Of a stretch of 64,000 nt of DNA, positions 14,967 to 23,372 are shown in pieces. Within the stretch, counting starts at the first letter, position 1; each line of letters opens with the position of its first letter. The stretch lies in assembly GCA_934436505.1 (NCBI GenBank), contig CAKSAP010000002.1, forward strand, positions 186,001-250,000. The letters run 5' to 3'. The stretch comes from an uncultured Eubacteriales bacterium. Its GTDB lineage: Bacteria > Bacillota > Clostridia > Oscillospirales > Acutalibacteraceae. The position numbers were made by a program, and so were the translations under genes. A model generated the notes under the pieces. That model did no database searches and was not told the origin of the DNA. It was given only the letters and a program-made list of their open reading frames with translations.

Positions 14967-17276
14967 ATGAAAGGAAAAGTCAAATCATTTATATCTGATT
15001 TTAAACGATATTGGAAGATACCGCCTAAAGGCAGATATATGTCTTTCAAGGAAATCTGCTCCTTATCGGTCGGCGGAATAGGTGTCAAATTCGTTTATTA
15101 TTGCATAAACAATATGATGCTCAGCGTTGGCAATTCGCTTATCGGCAACACAATAGGCATTGACCCTACACCGATGTATGTCATCTATCTTCTCGGCGTG
15201 CTTTCAAGTTTTCCGCTTACGGCGCTTCGTGCAAAGATGATAGACAACACAAAGAGTATGAAGGGGAAATACCGACCGTACATAGTCAGTATGGGCATAC
15301 CGTCCGTGCTTCTCGGTATCGGTTTTATTTGGATGCCGTATGAGCATTTCAATTTGTTCTGGAAATGTGCCATTGTTCTTTTGTTCAACATCGGTTTTCA
15401 ATTTTTCTACAATTTTTATATTGATGTCAACGACAGTATCCTCAATGTTTTGTCGTCAAACAGCGTTGAGCGTTCGGATGTGAATTCAATCAAGGCGGTT
15501 GTTGAAAATATCGCTCCGTCAATAGCAAATATTTTCTTGCCTCTTGTTGCAAAAATGATTACAGGCGAAAACACGCTTTACGATATAAAGATTTACAGAG
15601 TTATGTATCCTCCGATGCTTATTGTCGGCTTCTTTATCTCGATGTTAATCTACACAAACACCGAGGAAAAAATCGTTCAGGCAAAGACCCATGTTGTGCA
15701 AATCAAGTTTTCAGATGCGTTCCGTGCTATCGCAAGAAACAAGTATTTCTGGATTATTTCTCTTGCAGGCTGGCTCGGATTTTTGGAAGGCTCGTTCAAC
15801 AACATTATCGGTTGGTTGTACAATTATCAAAACGCTGCAACACCGGGGCAGTATGTAATCATCACTGCCATTGCGGGCAATGCGGCATTTTGGCCAAATC
15901 TTGTAGCTCCTTTTTTGATTAGAAAATACGGAAAAAAGAAGATTTTGGTATACACCAACTTGCTCAACATCATCTTTATTGTAACTATGTTGCCGATAAT
16001 CAAAATGACAGGCTCGCCGATTATCATTTGGGCACTGTTGTTTATTACATTTATAAACACATTTATTTCGTCGCTCGGTCATTTGATGAACCCAAGTTTG
16101 CAGGCGGATATTCGTGATTATCAGCAGTACATCACAGGTGAGAGAATTGACGGAATGTTCGCAGCCGTGGCACTTATCGGTAATGTAATCACTCTTGCCA
16201 CAAGTTCTGTTTTGCCTATGATTTACGAAAAAGCAGGCTTGAACAAGACTGTTGCCGTTTCGCTCGGATATGACGGCTCAAATGTTTATGATGTTCTTTA
16301 TAATAAGGAATATTTCATCTCGATTTGCTCGGTGCTTGTTATTGCTTCTGTTGCAGGTGCAATTATGAATGTTATTCCGTTTTTCTTCTACGATTTGACC
16401 GAAACAAGACAGCGTGCAATGGTCAGCGTTTTGAAAATCCGTGCATTGTTTGAGGATTACGGCAACAATGTTTTGTCGGACAATTCGCTTGTTGAGGCTG
16501 TTGATGTCATCAATGATGCAGAGAAATATTACGGCAAGGAAATAAAGGAACTTTCAAAGGACGAAATCAAGCAAGCCAAGAAAACAAGAAACAAGGCTTT
16601 AATCAAGGTAGCAAAGAAAAATTATCAGGCACAGAGAGAAGAAAACGAAAAAATCGAGATTGCAGGCTATGTTATGCGTGAACTTCATCGCTTTGAAACA
16701 GCGGAGGGGTTGGCAGAAATAGAAACCGCAAAACGCTTTGTTGATGCAGGTCTTGACGGCTTTTTGAATGTTCAAACAATCACCAAAGAGCAGGCAAAGA
16801 CAATGCCGAAGAACACCCAGGAGGAAAAGGACAGACGCAGGGATGCACTCATCCGGATTTCAAAAATCAAAGCCTCCAAAAAGGCCATCAAAAAGTATTT
16901 TCCAAACGGTATTGTTGAGTTTGACAGCTCGGTGTTTGAGGAGCTTTTCAAAGCCGATGACGAAAACGAACTTGAACTTCATAATTCATTAAAGGCTATG
17001 AAGCAGGCAAAGGAAAACAAAAACACAGCAGAGGTTCAGCAACTCAAAGCAAAGGTTAGGCAGTTGCAATTCCAAAAGGCAAAAATCAAGGAAGAAATCA
17101 AGGACGCAACCGAAAAGAACTCAATTTACTACCGTGCCGCAAAGCCTTATCTTGATGCAAAAAGAACTCTCATTCAGGCTTCAAACTATTCGCATTTCGA
17201 CGATATCAAGTTACTTTACGCTGATGCAAAAGCTCGCCTTGACGCCCTCGAAACAGAACAACTCGCAGTGAAATAA
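14967..17276 (+). CDS. GPH-family sugar:cation symporter with long C-terminal extension
   Basis: A major-facilitator-type permease of the glycoside-pentoside-hexuronide family. About twelve membrane segments fill residues 25-480, and DYQQYITGERIDG is the GPH signature loop. The remaining 280 or so residues are hydrophilic, highly charged and helical (runs of Lys, Glu and Ala; QAKKTRNKALIKVAKKN), with coiled-coil character. GPH proteins are usually about 450-500 residues, so the tail is an extra domain; in some relatives a C-terminal EIIA-like domain regulates transport, but this tail does not look like EIIA. It imports sugars for the GH30 enzyme (inference from context). The start at 14967 follows AGGGGGAA. 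Confidence 0.85.
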   Translation: MKGKVKSFISDFKRYWKIPPKGRYMSFKEICSLSVGGIGVKFVYYCINNMMLSVGNSLIGNTIGIDPTPMYVIYLLGVLSSFPLTALRAKMIDNTKSMKGKYRPYIVSMGIPSVLLGIGFIWMPYEHFNLFWKCAIVLLFNIGFQFFYNFYIDVNDSILNVLSSNSVERSDVNSIKAVVENIAPSIANIFLPLVAKMITGENTLYDIKIYRVMYPPMLIVGFFISMLIYTNTEEKIVQAKTHVVQIKFSDAFRAIARNKYFWIISLAGWLGFLEGSFNNIIGWLYNYQNAATPGQYVIITAIAGNAAFWPNLVAPFLIRKYGKKKILVYTNLLNIIFIVTMLPIIKMTGSPIIIWALLFITFINTFISSLGHLMNPSLQADIRDYQQYITGERIDGMFAAVALIGNVITLATSSVLPMIYEKAGLNKTVAVSLGYDGSNVYDVLYNKEYFISICSVLVIASVAGAIMNVIPFFFYDLTETRQRAMVSVLKIRALFEDYGNNVLSDNSLVEAVDVINDAEKYYGKEIKELSKDEIKQAKKTRNKALIKVAKKNYQAQREENEKIEIAGYVMRELHRFETAEGLAEIETAKRFVDAGLDGFLNVQTITKEQAKTMPKNTQEEKDRRRDALIRISKIKASKKAIKKYFPNGIVEFDSSVFEELFKADDENELELHNSLKAMKQAKENKNTAEVQQLKAKVRQLQFQKAKIKEEIKDATEKNSIYYRAAKPYLDAKRTLIQASNYSHFDDIKLLYADAKARLDALETEQLAVK

Positions 17277-17340
17277 TGTTCAAATTATTCCCCGAGTAAT
17301 TCAATAAACTATAAACTAATTGCAAATAAAAAATTGATAT

Positions 17341-17420
17341 CTACCTTTGCATTTTTGATGGATAAACAATATAAAAGAGCAAACTTAAAGAGAGGGTTTA
17401 AAGTTTTATTACTTTAAACC
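17341..17420. repeat. 80-bp direct repeat, right copy
   Basis: The partner of 12421-12500 (about 75 of 80 bases), starting 64 nt after the symporter stop. Its hairpin part is more perfect than in the left copy and doubles as a terminator. Confidence 0.8.
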
Positions 17421-17433
17421 CTCTCTATTTTTT
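17390..17433 (+). terminator. Rho-independent terminator of the symporter gene
   Basis: GAGAGGGTTTAAAG and CTTTAAACCCTCTC are exact complements around an 8-nt loop, followed by TATTTTTT. It is embedded in the right 80-bp repeat. Confidence 0.8.
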
Positions 17434-17560
17434 GAATGTCTCTCAAATTTTTTGCTCATTTCAATTCGTGTTACGATTTTGATTTGAGCGATGTCTCTCA
17501 AAAGTCTCAGTCGTAAATGCCTTTAATCACACTAAAATGACTTTGGAAATTTGAAATTTA

Positions 17561-17818
17561 TCATACGGCAGCGTTATATCAAATTGCTTCGCAATTTGAT
17601 GGCGTTCGCAAGGCGTTGCCTTGCTCGGCTAAAGGATTCTTCGAATCCTTAAAACATATGAAAAAAGACAGGCAACCTTTGTCGTCTGTCTTTGGTTAGA
17701 AGCGGTATAACAACCTGTCAAGTCACGGTAGTATTTGCTTCGCAAATCTCCACCTTAAAGACTTGACAGAACGTTTTTACGGGTTTAATTGAATTATAAA
17801 CCCGTAAAAAGGATTCTT
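17561..17818. repeat. Cluster of short palindromes and tRNA-Gln-like remnant B
   Basis: Non-coding. It contains several hairpins with TTCG loops (TCAAATTGCTTCGCAATTTGA at 17578; ATTTGCTTCGCAAAT near 17737) and AAGGATTCTTCGAATCCTT palindromes at 17632 and 17809, plus ACGGGTTTA/TAAACCCGT near 17780. Bases 17642-17676 repeat the first 35 bp of the A/C direct repeats, followed by a degraded AGCGGTATAACAACCT tail. It looks like rearranged debris next to a tRNA. Confidence 0.6.
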
Positions 17819-17892
17819 CGAATCCTTAAAACATATGAAAAAAGACAGGCAACTGAAGTTACCTGTCTTTTTTGGCAGCGGTATGAGAACCT
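17819..17892 (-). repeat. Direct repeat C: terminator plus tRNA-Gln 3' remnant
   Basis: Identical to 7717-7790 except for one base. It consists of CGAATCCTTAAAACATATG, the AAAAAGACAGG hairpin terminator (17838-17873) and TGGCAGCGGTATGAGAACCT, the degraded 3' end of a tRNA-Gln. The tRNA similarity stops earlier than in copy A. A 17-bp piece of the tRNA T arm recurs in inverted orientation at 17948-17964. Confidence 0.8.
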
Positions 17893-17981
17893 GCCTTACG
17901 GCAGAACCTCGGCGGCGCTTCGCTTGCTAAAGGATTCTTTATTATATTGTTGAGGTTCGAATCCAATACGAACACAAAAAT

Positions 17982-18012
17982 AAAAAGCAGACCGTTAAAG
18001 GTCTGCTTTTTA
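17982..18012 (-). terminator. Terminator of tRNA-Gln
   Basis: On the minus strand AAAAGCAGACC/GGTCTGCTTTT with a short loop and T-run begins a few bases after the tRNA CCA end. Confidence 0.85.
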
Positions 18013-18014
18013 TT

Positions 18015-18088
18015 TGGCAGCGGTATAAGGATTCGAACCTCAACATACGGAGTCAGAGTCCGCTGTGCTACCGTTACACAATACCGCT
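18015..18088 (-). tRNA. tRNA-Gln (anticodon CTG)
   Basis: The minus strand reads AGCGGTA acceptor, D arm (GTAACGGTAGCAC), anticodon stem GCGGA/TCCGT with loop CTCTGAC (anticodon CTG, codon CAG), T arm with GGTTCGAATCC, acceptor TACCGCT, discriminator G and encoded CCA. All stems pair. The tRNA has a consensus promoter and its own terminator, so it is the functional copy; three degraded 3' pieces lie at 7772, near 17700 and at 17873. Confidence 0.95.
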
Positions 18089-18121
18089 ATTTATTGCTGA
18101 GCTTTCTCAACTGCGAGAGAT

Positions 18122-18150
18122 ATTATACAACGGGAAAGCTCAAATGTCAA
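18122..18150 (-). promoter_or_regulatory. Consensus sigma-A promoter of tRNA-Gln
   Basis: On the minus strand TTGACA, 17 bp, TATAAT: a perfect match at both boxes, about 33 nt before the tRNA 5' end. It lies just past the stop of the membrane protein gene at 18159. Confidence 0.9.
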
Positions 18151-18158
18151 CACATTTT

Positions 18159-19673
18159 TTAATCATAAATGAGATTTAGTAAATTATTTCTTTCATTTAT
18201 GAAAACGAGGAACAAGCCCACTGTTATTGTAAGCAGTAAAAGCAAGCACGAAACGGCATAAATTGCAAATTCTAAGTTTAGGCTTGTTCTTTTTTCAAAG
18301 CTTACAAATTTTGATATTACAGTCGTTGAAATAAGCACCGTAACGAGTGCAATATCGGCAAGATACCGTATGTTTACGCCTGCAAGGCACATATCCGTGA
18401 AAGCTAAGCCAACTACCGATACAATGCTCAAAATGAATATTGAAAGCTTTGTTTTATCGGCTTTTTTGGTTATGAGAAGCGGAGAAATTGCTATTGCCCA
18501 GTTTGACGGGAAAGCCATTGCGCCGACGGTTGAGGTCATATACACATACCCCGAATAATTTTTAAGCGGAGAAAACGGTATATCGAAATACGGCGCTTTA
18601 CTCAAAAAATATGGAGGCTGAAGGAAATAATATTTCAAAGCCGGCAGTAACAAAAGCAATGTGATTGAATATTCCGAAACATCGTGAACGGTCAGCTGAT
18701 ATTTTGCACCGAATTCAAAAACCGAGCCGAAGCGGGCGTAATTGTACCACATAATTCCGACAGCGCCGATAACGGTCGGCACGGCGAACGCAAGCACCTG
18801 ACATATTTTCTCCGACGGCTTAAATTCCCTGCCGAAAACGGTCTTAATATAAATCGGGACGGCTAACAGGAAATAAATTGCAAGATTTGGGCGAGACATC
18901 ACAAGGAAAACGAGCGAAATGCCCGACAATGCGAAAAGCAGGGCTCTTTTGCCGTTCTTTTTGCTTGCGTATGCCGAAAATGTACAAAGCAAAAACAGCG
19001 ACAGGAAAAGTATTCCGCTTGCAACGGCGGTGTAATACATATCTGCGCTTGCCTGCACCATATAAATTAAGCTGCCGAGCTCACACGCAAAAATTGAAAG
19101 GATAAGCATTATAAAATTAGGCTTTTTCACAAATATTTCTTGAAGCTTTATGACAAGAAATGCTATTGCGATTGCGGATAATACCGTTAAAATATAGCAT
19201 ACCGTGTTAGCTTCGGGGACGGTCTTTGTTAAGAAATAAAACGGATAATATATTAAAAGTATAGGTGCAATGCCGAAATAGGAATAGTACTTGCCGTCGA
19301 AATACGCTCTGTCCCAAAGATAAAAAAATCCCTCTGTCCTTCTGGCACTTTCGTCATACGGGTTTGACATTATCGACAGACGGAGATCCGGAACAACGTC
19401 AATATTCAGCTGCCCCTTTAAGAAGGCGTCGAACTGCTGCTCGTAAGCGTTCATACTTTTTAACGGGCGTAAATAGGGATAGACGAAATTATCCTTTGCG
19501 AGAAAGCTGTAAATTACCGTTGCGCCTGCTATCAAAACGCCTAAGCTTAAAAATATAACTATATTATGAGAAAGCTTTGACGGGTTGTATTCGGTTTTAT
19601 AAAAGCCGAAGGCATAGGATATTGCCAAGAATATCGCAAAAGCCGCTACGCAGGAGATTGTTACACCGAGCAT
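18159..19673 (-). CDS. Polytopic membrane protein, possibly GT-C glycosyltransferase-like
   Basis: A 504-residue integral membrane protein with about eleven to twelve hydrophobic segments spread over its length. After the first two segments comes a long extracytoplasmic loop (about residues 65-150) containing DLRLSIMSNPYDESAR and LWDRAYFDGKYYSYFG. The acidic loop after segment one and the overall layout resemble GT-C-fold glycosyltransferases (PMT/ArnT-like) that act on lipid-linked sugars at the outer face, but no diagnostic catalytic motif was recognised. Transcribed alone behind a strong promoter, with AGGAAG before ATG, and read towards the tRNA. Function unknown; cell-envelope glycosylation is a guess. 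Confidence 0.7.
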   Translation of the reverse strand: MLGVTISCVAAFAIFLAISYAFGFYKTEYNPSKLSHNIVIFLSLGVLIAGATVIYSFLAKDNFVYPYLRPLKSMNAYEQQFDAFLKGQLNIDVVPDLRLSIMSNPYDESARRTEGFFYLWDRAYFDGKYYSYFGIAPILLIYYPFYFLTKTVPEANTVCYILTVLSAIAIAFLVIKLQEIFVKKPNFIMLILSIFACELGSLIYMVQASADMYYTAVASGILFLSLFLLCTFSAYASKKNGKRALLFALSGISLVFLVMSRPNLAIYFLLAVPIYIKTVFGREFKPSEKICQVLAFAVPTVIGAVGIMWYNYARFGSVFEFGAKYQLTVHDVSEYSITLLLLLPALKYYFLQPPYFLSKAPYFDIPFSPLKNYSGYVYMTSTVGAMAFPSNWAIAISPLLITKKADKTKLSIFILSIVSVVGLAFTDMCLAGVNIRYLADIALVTVLISTTVISKFVSFEKRTSLNLEFAIYAVSCLLLLLTITVGLFLVFINERNNLLNLIYD

Positions 19674-19708
19674 TTCCGTTTCACTTCCTAAACTTGTGAA
19701 TTTACTGT

Positions 19709-19737
19709 ATTATAGTATAAATACATATATATTTCAA
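19709..19737 (-). promoter_or_regulatory. Sigma-A promoter of the 504-residue membrane protein
   Basis: On the minus strand TTGAAA, 17 bp, TATAAT, about 36 nt before the ATG at 19673. Confidence 0.8.
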
Positions 19738-19747
19738 TCAAATTTAA

Positions 19748-19776
19748 TTGCCATAGACAAAAAATTGTGATAAAAT
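19748..19776 (+). promoter_or_regulatory. Sigma-A promoter of pncB-ppa-capA
   Basis: TTGCCA, 17 bp, TAAAAT, 19 nt before the pncB start codon. The short distance leaves a leader of about 12 nt with just AGAGGTGAG as ribosome site. Confidence 0.7.
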
Positions 19777-19794
19777 TAGCAAAGAGGTGAGCTT

Positions 19795-21252
19795 ATGGAC
19801 TCGTTAAACGGATTAAATAATATTTCAATGCTTACGGAATTGTATGAATTTACAACGGCGGACGGCTATTTCAACAGCCCCGTCAAGGATACTGTTGCGT
19901 ATTTTGACCTGTTTTTCAGAAAAGTACCCGACAAGGGTGGCTTTGCGATTATGGCAGGTCTTTCGCAGGTGATAGAATACCTTAAAAACATACATTTCAC
20001 TAAAGAGGATATTGACTTTTTAAGGGAGCAGGGGATAAGCGACGCTTTTTGCGATTATCTCAAGGATTTCAAATTTACCTGTGATGTGTGGGCGATACCC
20101 GAGGGAACACCGATATTCCCGAATGAGCCGATAGTTAAGGTCAGAGGTCCTGTCGTTGAGGCTCAGCTTATCGAAACTGCATTGCTTATGTTTATCAATC
20201 AGCAGAGCTTAATTGCAACCAAAGCGAACAGGCTTGTGCGTGCTTCGCATTCAACTACCGTTGCCGAATACGGCACAAGGAGAGCGCAGGGATTTTCGCA
20301 GGCTGTTTTGGGTGCAAGGGCGGCTTATATCGGCGGCTGCTCATTGACCTCGGGAATTATTCCGCAAAAGCTGTTCGGTATTCCGAGCGTAAATACAATG
20401 ATACACAGCTGGGTGCAGATGTTCGACTCTGAATATGAGGCGTTCTGTGAGTATGCACGCCGCTATCCCGACGATTGCACGGTGGTTGTCGATACATACG
20501 ATACTATCCGTTCGGGTATTCCGAATGCGATTAAGGCGTTCAATGACGTGCTTGTTCCTATGGGCAAGCGACCCAATTCCATCAGAATAGACTCGGGCGA
20601 TATAACCTATCTTTCAAAGCGTGCAAGGAAAATGCTTGACGAAGCGGGCTTCCCCGATTGCGATATTATGGCATCGAACTCGCTTGACGAATACCTTATC
20701 GGCGATATGGTATCACAGGGCGCAAAGGTTGATTGCTTTATCGTCGGCGAGAGGCTTATCACCTCCGCAACCTCACCGCTTTTCGGCGGAGTATATAAGC
20801 TCTGTGCGGTTGAAAAGGACGGAGAAATTATACCGAAAATCAACCTTTCCGAAAATGTAAGCAAGATAACCATTCCGTCGTCAAAATCTGTTTACAGACT
20901 GTTCGACACAGAGTCGGGCAAGGCTATTGCCGACGTTTTAACGCTTGACGGAGAGACGGTGGATGACGGAAAACCGTATACGCTTTTCGACCCCGATTTC
21001 ACTTGGAAGCGCAAGGATATTGAGCGATTTGTCGCAAGACCGCTGCTTGTCCCGATTTTCAAGCAGGGCGAATGTGTTTATGACGAGCCGAGCCTTAACG
21101 AGATAAGAGAGTATTGCTCAGGACAGATCGATACGCTTTGGGACGAGGTTAAGAGATTTGAAAATCCGCACAAATATTATGTTGACCTTTCAAAGGAGCT
21201 TTGGAGGGTCAGAAACAGACTTATTGAGGAGCATAAAGGAGTAACAAAATGA
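19795..21252 (+). CDS. pncB: Nicotinate phosphoribosyltransferase
   Basis: The first step of the Preiss-Handler NAD salvage route: nicotinate + PRPP + ATP gives nicotinate mononucleotide + PPi. The protein has 485 residues, the usual length. Family marks are an N-terminal TELYEFTTADGYF, the catalytic-histidine region SHSTTVAEYGTRRAQG, GGCSLTSG, and the phosphate-binding RIDSGD and GERLITS. The first gene of a three-gene operon; its last four bases (ATGA) overlap the inorganic pyrophosphatase start, which fits removal of the PPi product. Cytoplasmic. Confidence 0.95.
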   Translation: MDSLNGLNNISMLTELYEFTTADGYFNSPVKDTVAYFDLFFRKVPDKGGFAIMAGLSQVIEYLKNIHFTKEDIDFLREQGISDAFCDYLKDFKFTCDVWAIPEGTPIFPNEPIVKVRGPVVEAQLIETALLMFINQQSLIATKANRLVRASHSTTVAEYGTRRAQGFSQAVLGARAAYIGGCSLTSGIIPQKLFGIPSVNTMIHSWVQMFDSEYEAFCEYARRYPDDCTVVVDTYDTIRSGIPNAIKAFNDVLVPMGKRPNSIRIDSGDITYLSKRARKMLDEAGFPDCDIMASNSLDEYLIGDMVSQGAKVDCFIVGERLITSATSPLFGGVYKLCAVEKDGEIIPKINLSENVSKITIPSSKSVYRLFDTESGKAIADVLTLDGETVDDGKPYTLFDPDFTWKRKDIERFVARPLLVPIFKQGECVYDEPSLNEIREYCSGQIDTLWDEVKRFENPHKYYVDLSKELWRVRNRLIEEHKGVTK

Positions 21253-21779
21253 ACATTTGGCACGATATAAATCCCGAGCGAATAACAAGAAAAGCCTTTG
21301 ACGCTGTAATTGAAATCAGCAAGGGCAGCAAGATGAAATACGAGCTTGATAAGGAAACAGGTATGTTAAGGCTTGACCGAGTTCTTTACACCTCGACCCA
21401 CTATCCTGCAAACTACGGCTTTATTCCGAGAACATATGCGGAGGACAATGACCCGCTTGACGTGCTTGTGCTTTGCTCTGAGCAGATTGAGCCTATGGCA
21501 CTCGTAAAATGCTATCCGATAGGCGTTATTTCAATGTTTGATAACGGTGCGGCGGACTATAAGATTATCGCAATTCCGTTTGACGACCCGACATATAACG
21601 AGTATAAGGACATTTCACAGCTGCCTGCTCATATTTTTCAGGAAATGAAGCACTTTTTCACGGTTTACAAAACTCTTGAAAATAAGACAACGGATATTGA
21701 TGAGGTCAAGGGTGTGCTCTCTGCGATCGATATAATCGACGATTCAATAAAGAGATACAAGGAAAAGTTCGTTAAATAA
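21249..21779 (+). CDS. ppa: Inorganic pyrophosphatase, family I
   Basis: Hydrolyses PPi to phosphate with Mg2+, pulling biosynthetic reactions forward. The 176 residues include the family I signature EDNDPLDVLVL with three metal-binding Asp, the basic active-site residues near KYELDKETG and RVLYTSTHYPANYGF, and DYKIIAIPFDDP. The start codon overlaps the pncB stop (ATGA), giving translational coupling to a PPi-producing enzyme. Cytoplasmic. Many Clostridia use a family II enzyme or a membrane pyrophosphatase instead, so the family I type is worth noting. Confidence 0.93.
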   Translation: MNIWHDINPERITRKAFDAVIEISKGSKMKYELDKETGMLRLDRVLYTSTHYPANYGFIPRTYAEDNDPLDVLVLCSEQIEPMALVKCYPIGVISMFDNGAADYKIIAIPFDDPTYNEYKDISQLPAHIFQEMKHFFTVYKTLENKTTDIDEVKGVLSAIDIIDDSIKRYKEKFVK

Positions 21780-21798
21780 AAAATAACGGAGAGGGAAA

Positions 21799-22998
21799 AT
21801 GGCTAAAAGGGAAGTAAAAGTATTTTTGTCAATCATTTTGACAATGGTGCTGCTGTGCGGCATAGGTGTTTTGCTTGCGACCAAGACGGGGGACGGCTCT
21901 GTGCCGGTTGAGGCACCCGTTGACACCTCGACGCCTGCGGAAACAACGACCGAGCCTTTGCCTACGGTCAGCGTAAGCTTTTTATCTGTCGGCGACAATT
22001 TAATTCACGACGGAATTTATCAGCAGGCAAACAAGCGTGCAGGCGGCAACGGTTACGATTTTTCGTATTGCTATAAAAACATTGCTCCCGACGTTGCGGC
22101 TGCTGACGTTGCGACGATAAATCAGGAAACGATTATTTCAAAAAGCAATAAGCCGTCGGGCTATCCGCTTTTCAATTCACCGCATGAGGTCGGAGATGAA
22201 ATTGCGAAAATAGGCTTTGACGTTATCGCAATGGCTAATAATCATATGATTGACAAGGGTGCAAAGGGTCTTTCGGAGGCTATTGAGTATTGGGACAGCG
22301 TTGACGGCGTTGTCAGAACAGGCGCATATAAAAACGAGGAGGAGCTCAACAAGGTCGAATACATAGAGTCGAACGGCTTGAAAATCGGTCTTGTCGGCGT
22401 AACTCAATACACAAACGGGCTTTCACTTCCTAAGGACAGCGAGCTTAAAATCATCTATTCTGCCGACGAGGATATAATAGAAAGAAAAATTAAGAACGCT
22501 AAAGAAAGCTGTGATATGGTGCTTGTCAACATACATTGGGGCAATGAGTACCAGACAACGCCCACTCAAGCACAAAAGGACTTGGCTTCTAAGATGGCTA
22601 ATTGGGGTGCAGACGTTATAATCGGACACCATCCCCACGTTATACAGCCTGTTGAATTCATTGAAAAGGCGGACGGAACAAAGACTCTTGTGGCTTATTC
22701 GCTCGGAAACTTCATTTCTCAGCAGAACACGCCTGCAAGAGTTGTCGGCGGTATGCTTAGGTACACCGTTACAAAGGATTTCAATACGGGTAAGCTTACC
22801 GTAAGCGACGTAAAATTTGAGCCTATCGTAACCCATTATGTAAACGGCGGTCATGATGTTCAGATTTTCAAGCTTTCTCAATACAACGACGACCTTGCAA
22901 AAAGGCAGTCGGGCAGGCTCAAAGACTCAAAATTCAGCGTTTCCTATATAAAGGAATTCGTTTCGGGCATAATTGACGGTCAGTTCCTTGACAGCTAA
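21799..22998 (+). CDS. CapA-family extracellular metallophosphatase-like protein
   Basis: A 399-residue protein of the PGA_cap (CapA) family with a calcineurin-like phosphoesterase fold. One N-terminal membrane anchor (about residues 10-28) is followed by a Pro/Thr-rich linker and the domain: SVGDNLIHDG, INQETI, MANNHMIDKG, VNIHWGNEY and GHHPHVIQP, which give the metal-binding Asp, Asn and His set. CapA proteins are linked to poly-gamma-glutamate capsule, but no capB or capC is nearby, so a cell-wall role is as likely. It starts 19 nt after ppa. There is no proper lipobox Cys, so it is membrane-anchored rather than a lipoprotein. Confidence 0.85.
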   Translation: MAKREVKVFLSIILTMVLLCGIGVLLATKTGDGSVPVEAPVDTSTPAETTTEPLPTVSVSFLSVGDNLIHDGIYQQANKRAGGNGYDFSYCYKNIAPDVAAADVATINQETIISKSNKPSGYPLFNSPHEVGDEIAKIGFDVIAMANNHMIDKGAKGLSEAIEYWDSVDGVVRTGAYKNEEELNKVEYIESNGLKIGLVGVTQYTNGLSLPKDSELKIIYSADEDIIERKIKNAKESCDMVLVNIHWGNEYQTTPTQAQKDLASKMANWGADVIIGHHPHVIQPVEFIEKADGTKTLVAYSLGNFISQQNTPARVVGGMLRYTVTKDFNTGKLTVSDVKFEPIVTHYVNGGHDVQIFKLSQYNDDLAKRQSGRLKDSKFSVSYIKEFVSGIIDGQFLDS

Positions 22999-23019
22999 AA
23001 TTCAATAACATAAAGCATA

Positions 23020-23060
23020 AGCCGAAAAGTACGTTTTATATGTGCTTTTCGGCTTTTTTA
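23020..23060 (+). terminator. Rho-independent terminator of pncB-ppa-capA
   Basis: AGCCGAAAAGTAC pairs with GTGCTTTTCGGCT (one G-U) and is followed by a T-run. It lies 22 nt after the capA stop. Confidence 0.85.
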
Positions 23061-23071
23061 TGCATTTACAG

Positions 23072-23125
23072 TGGGATTTTCCCCCACGGGTGCTTCGGTG
23101 GTGCTCGGTGGGGGATTTTCTATTC
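23072..23125. repeat. GC-rich palindromic intergenic element
   Basis: The outer arms TTTTCCCCCAC and GTGGGGGATTTT are near-perfect complements, enclosing GGGTGCTTCGGTGGTGCTCG. It stands out in an AT-rich gap between the capA terminator and the mraZ promoter. It looks like a dispersed repeat (REP/BIME type), but only one copy is in this window. The rest of the 374-bp gap (22999-23372) shows only the terminator and the promoter. Confidence 0.5.
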
Positions 23126-23252
23126 TAAAAACGGCAGACTGAAACGAGGCTGTTTCGCTATATGTGCTTATTGCACAAAAACATTTTGAAAATTTCGGTA
23201 AAAATTACCTGTAAAAGTGCGCCTTTTGTCGTTAAAAAATCGGTAAAAACAC

Positions 23253-23281
23253 TTGATTTTTTCAGTAAATAAAAGTATAAT
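23253..23281 (+). promoter_or_regulatory. Sigma-A promoter of the dcw cluster
   Basis: TTGATT, 17 bp, TATAAT, 92 nt before mraZ. This is probably the main promoter of the whole division and cell-wall cluster. Confidence 0.8.
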
Positions 23282-23372
23282 GTAATCAATGTGGTGGACA
23301 ATTGCATAGCAATTCCATAAAAGAGGGGCAAAATCCCACGGTTTTGACTATCGAAGGAAGGAGGAACGGACG

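Noticed and set aside
17947..18162. Open frame of 71 codons across the tRNA-Gln
   Set aside because: It reads antisense through the tRNA, its terminator and promoter, so it is a shadow.
23282..23372. MraZ binding boxes before mraZ
   Set aside because: No regular repeats of a GTGG-type box were found, only a single GTGGTGG.
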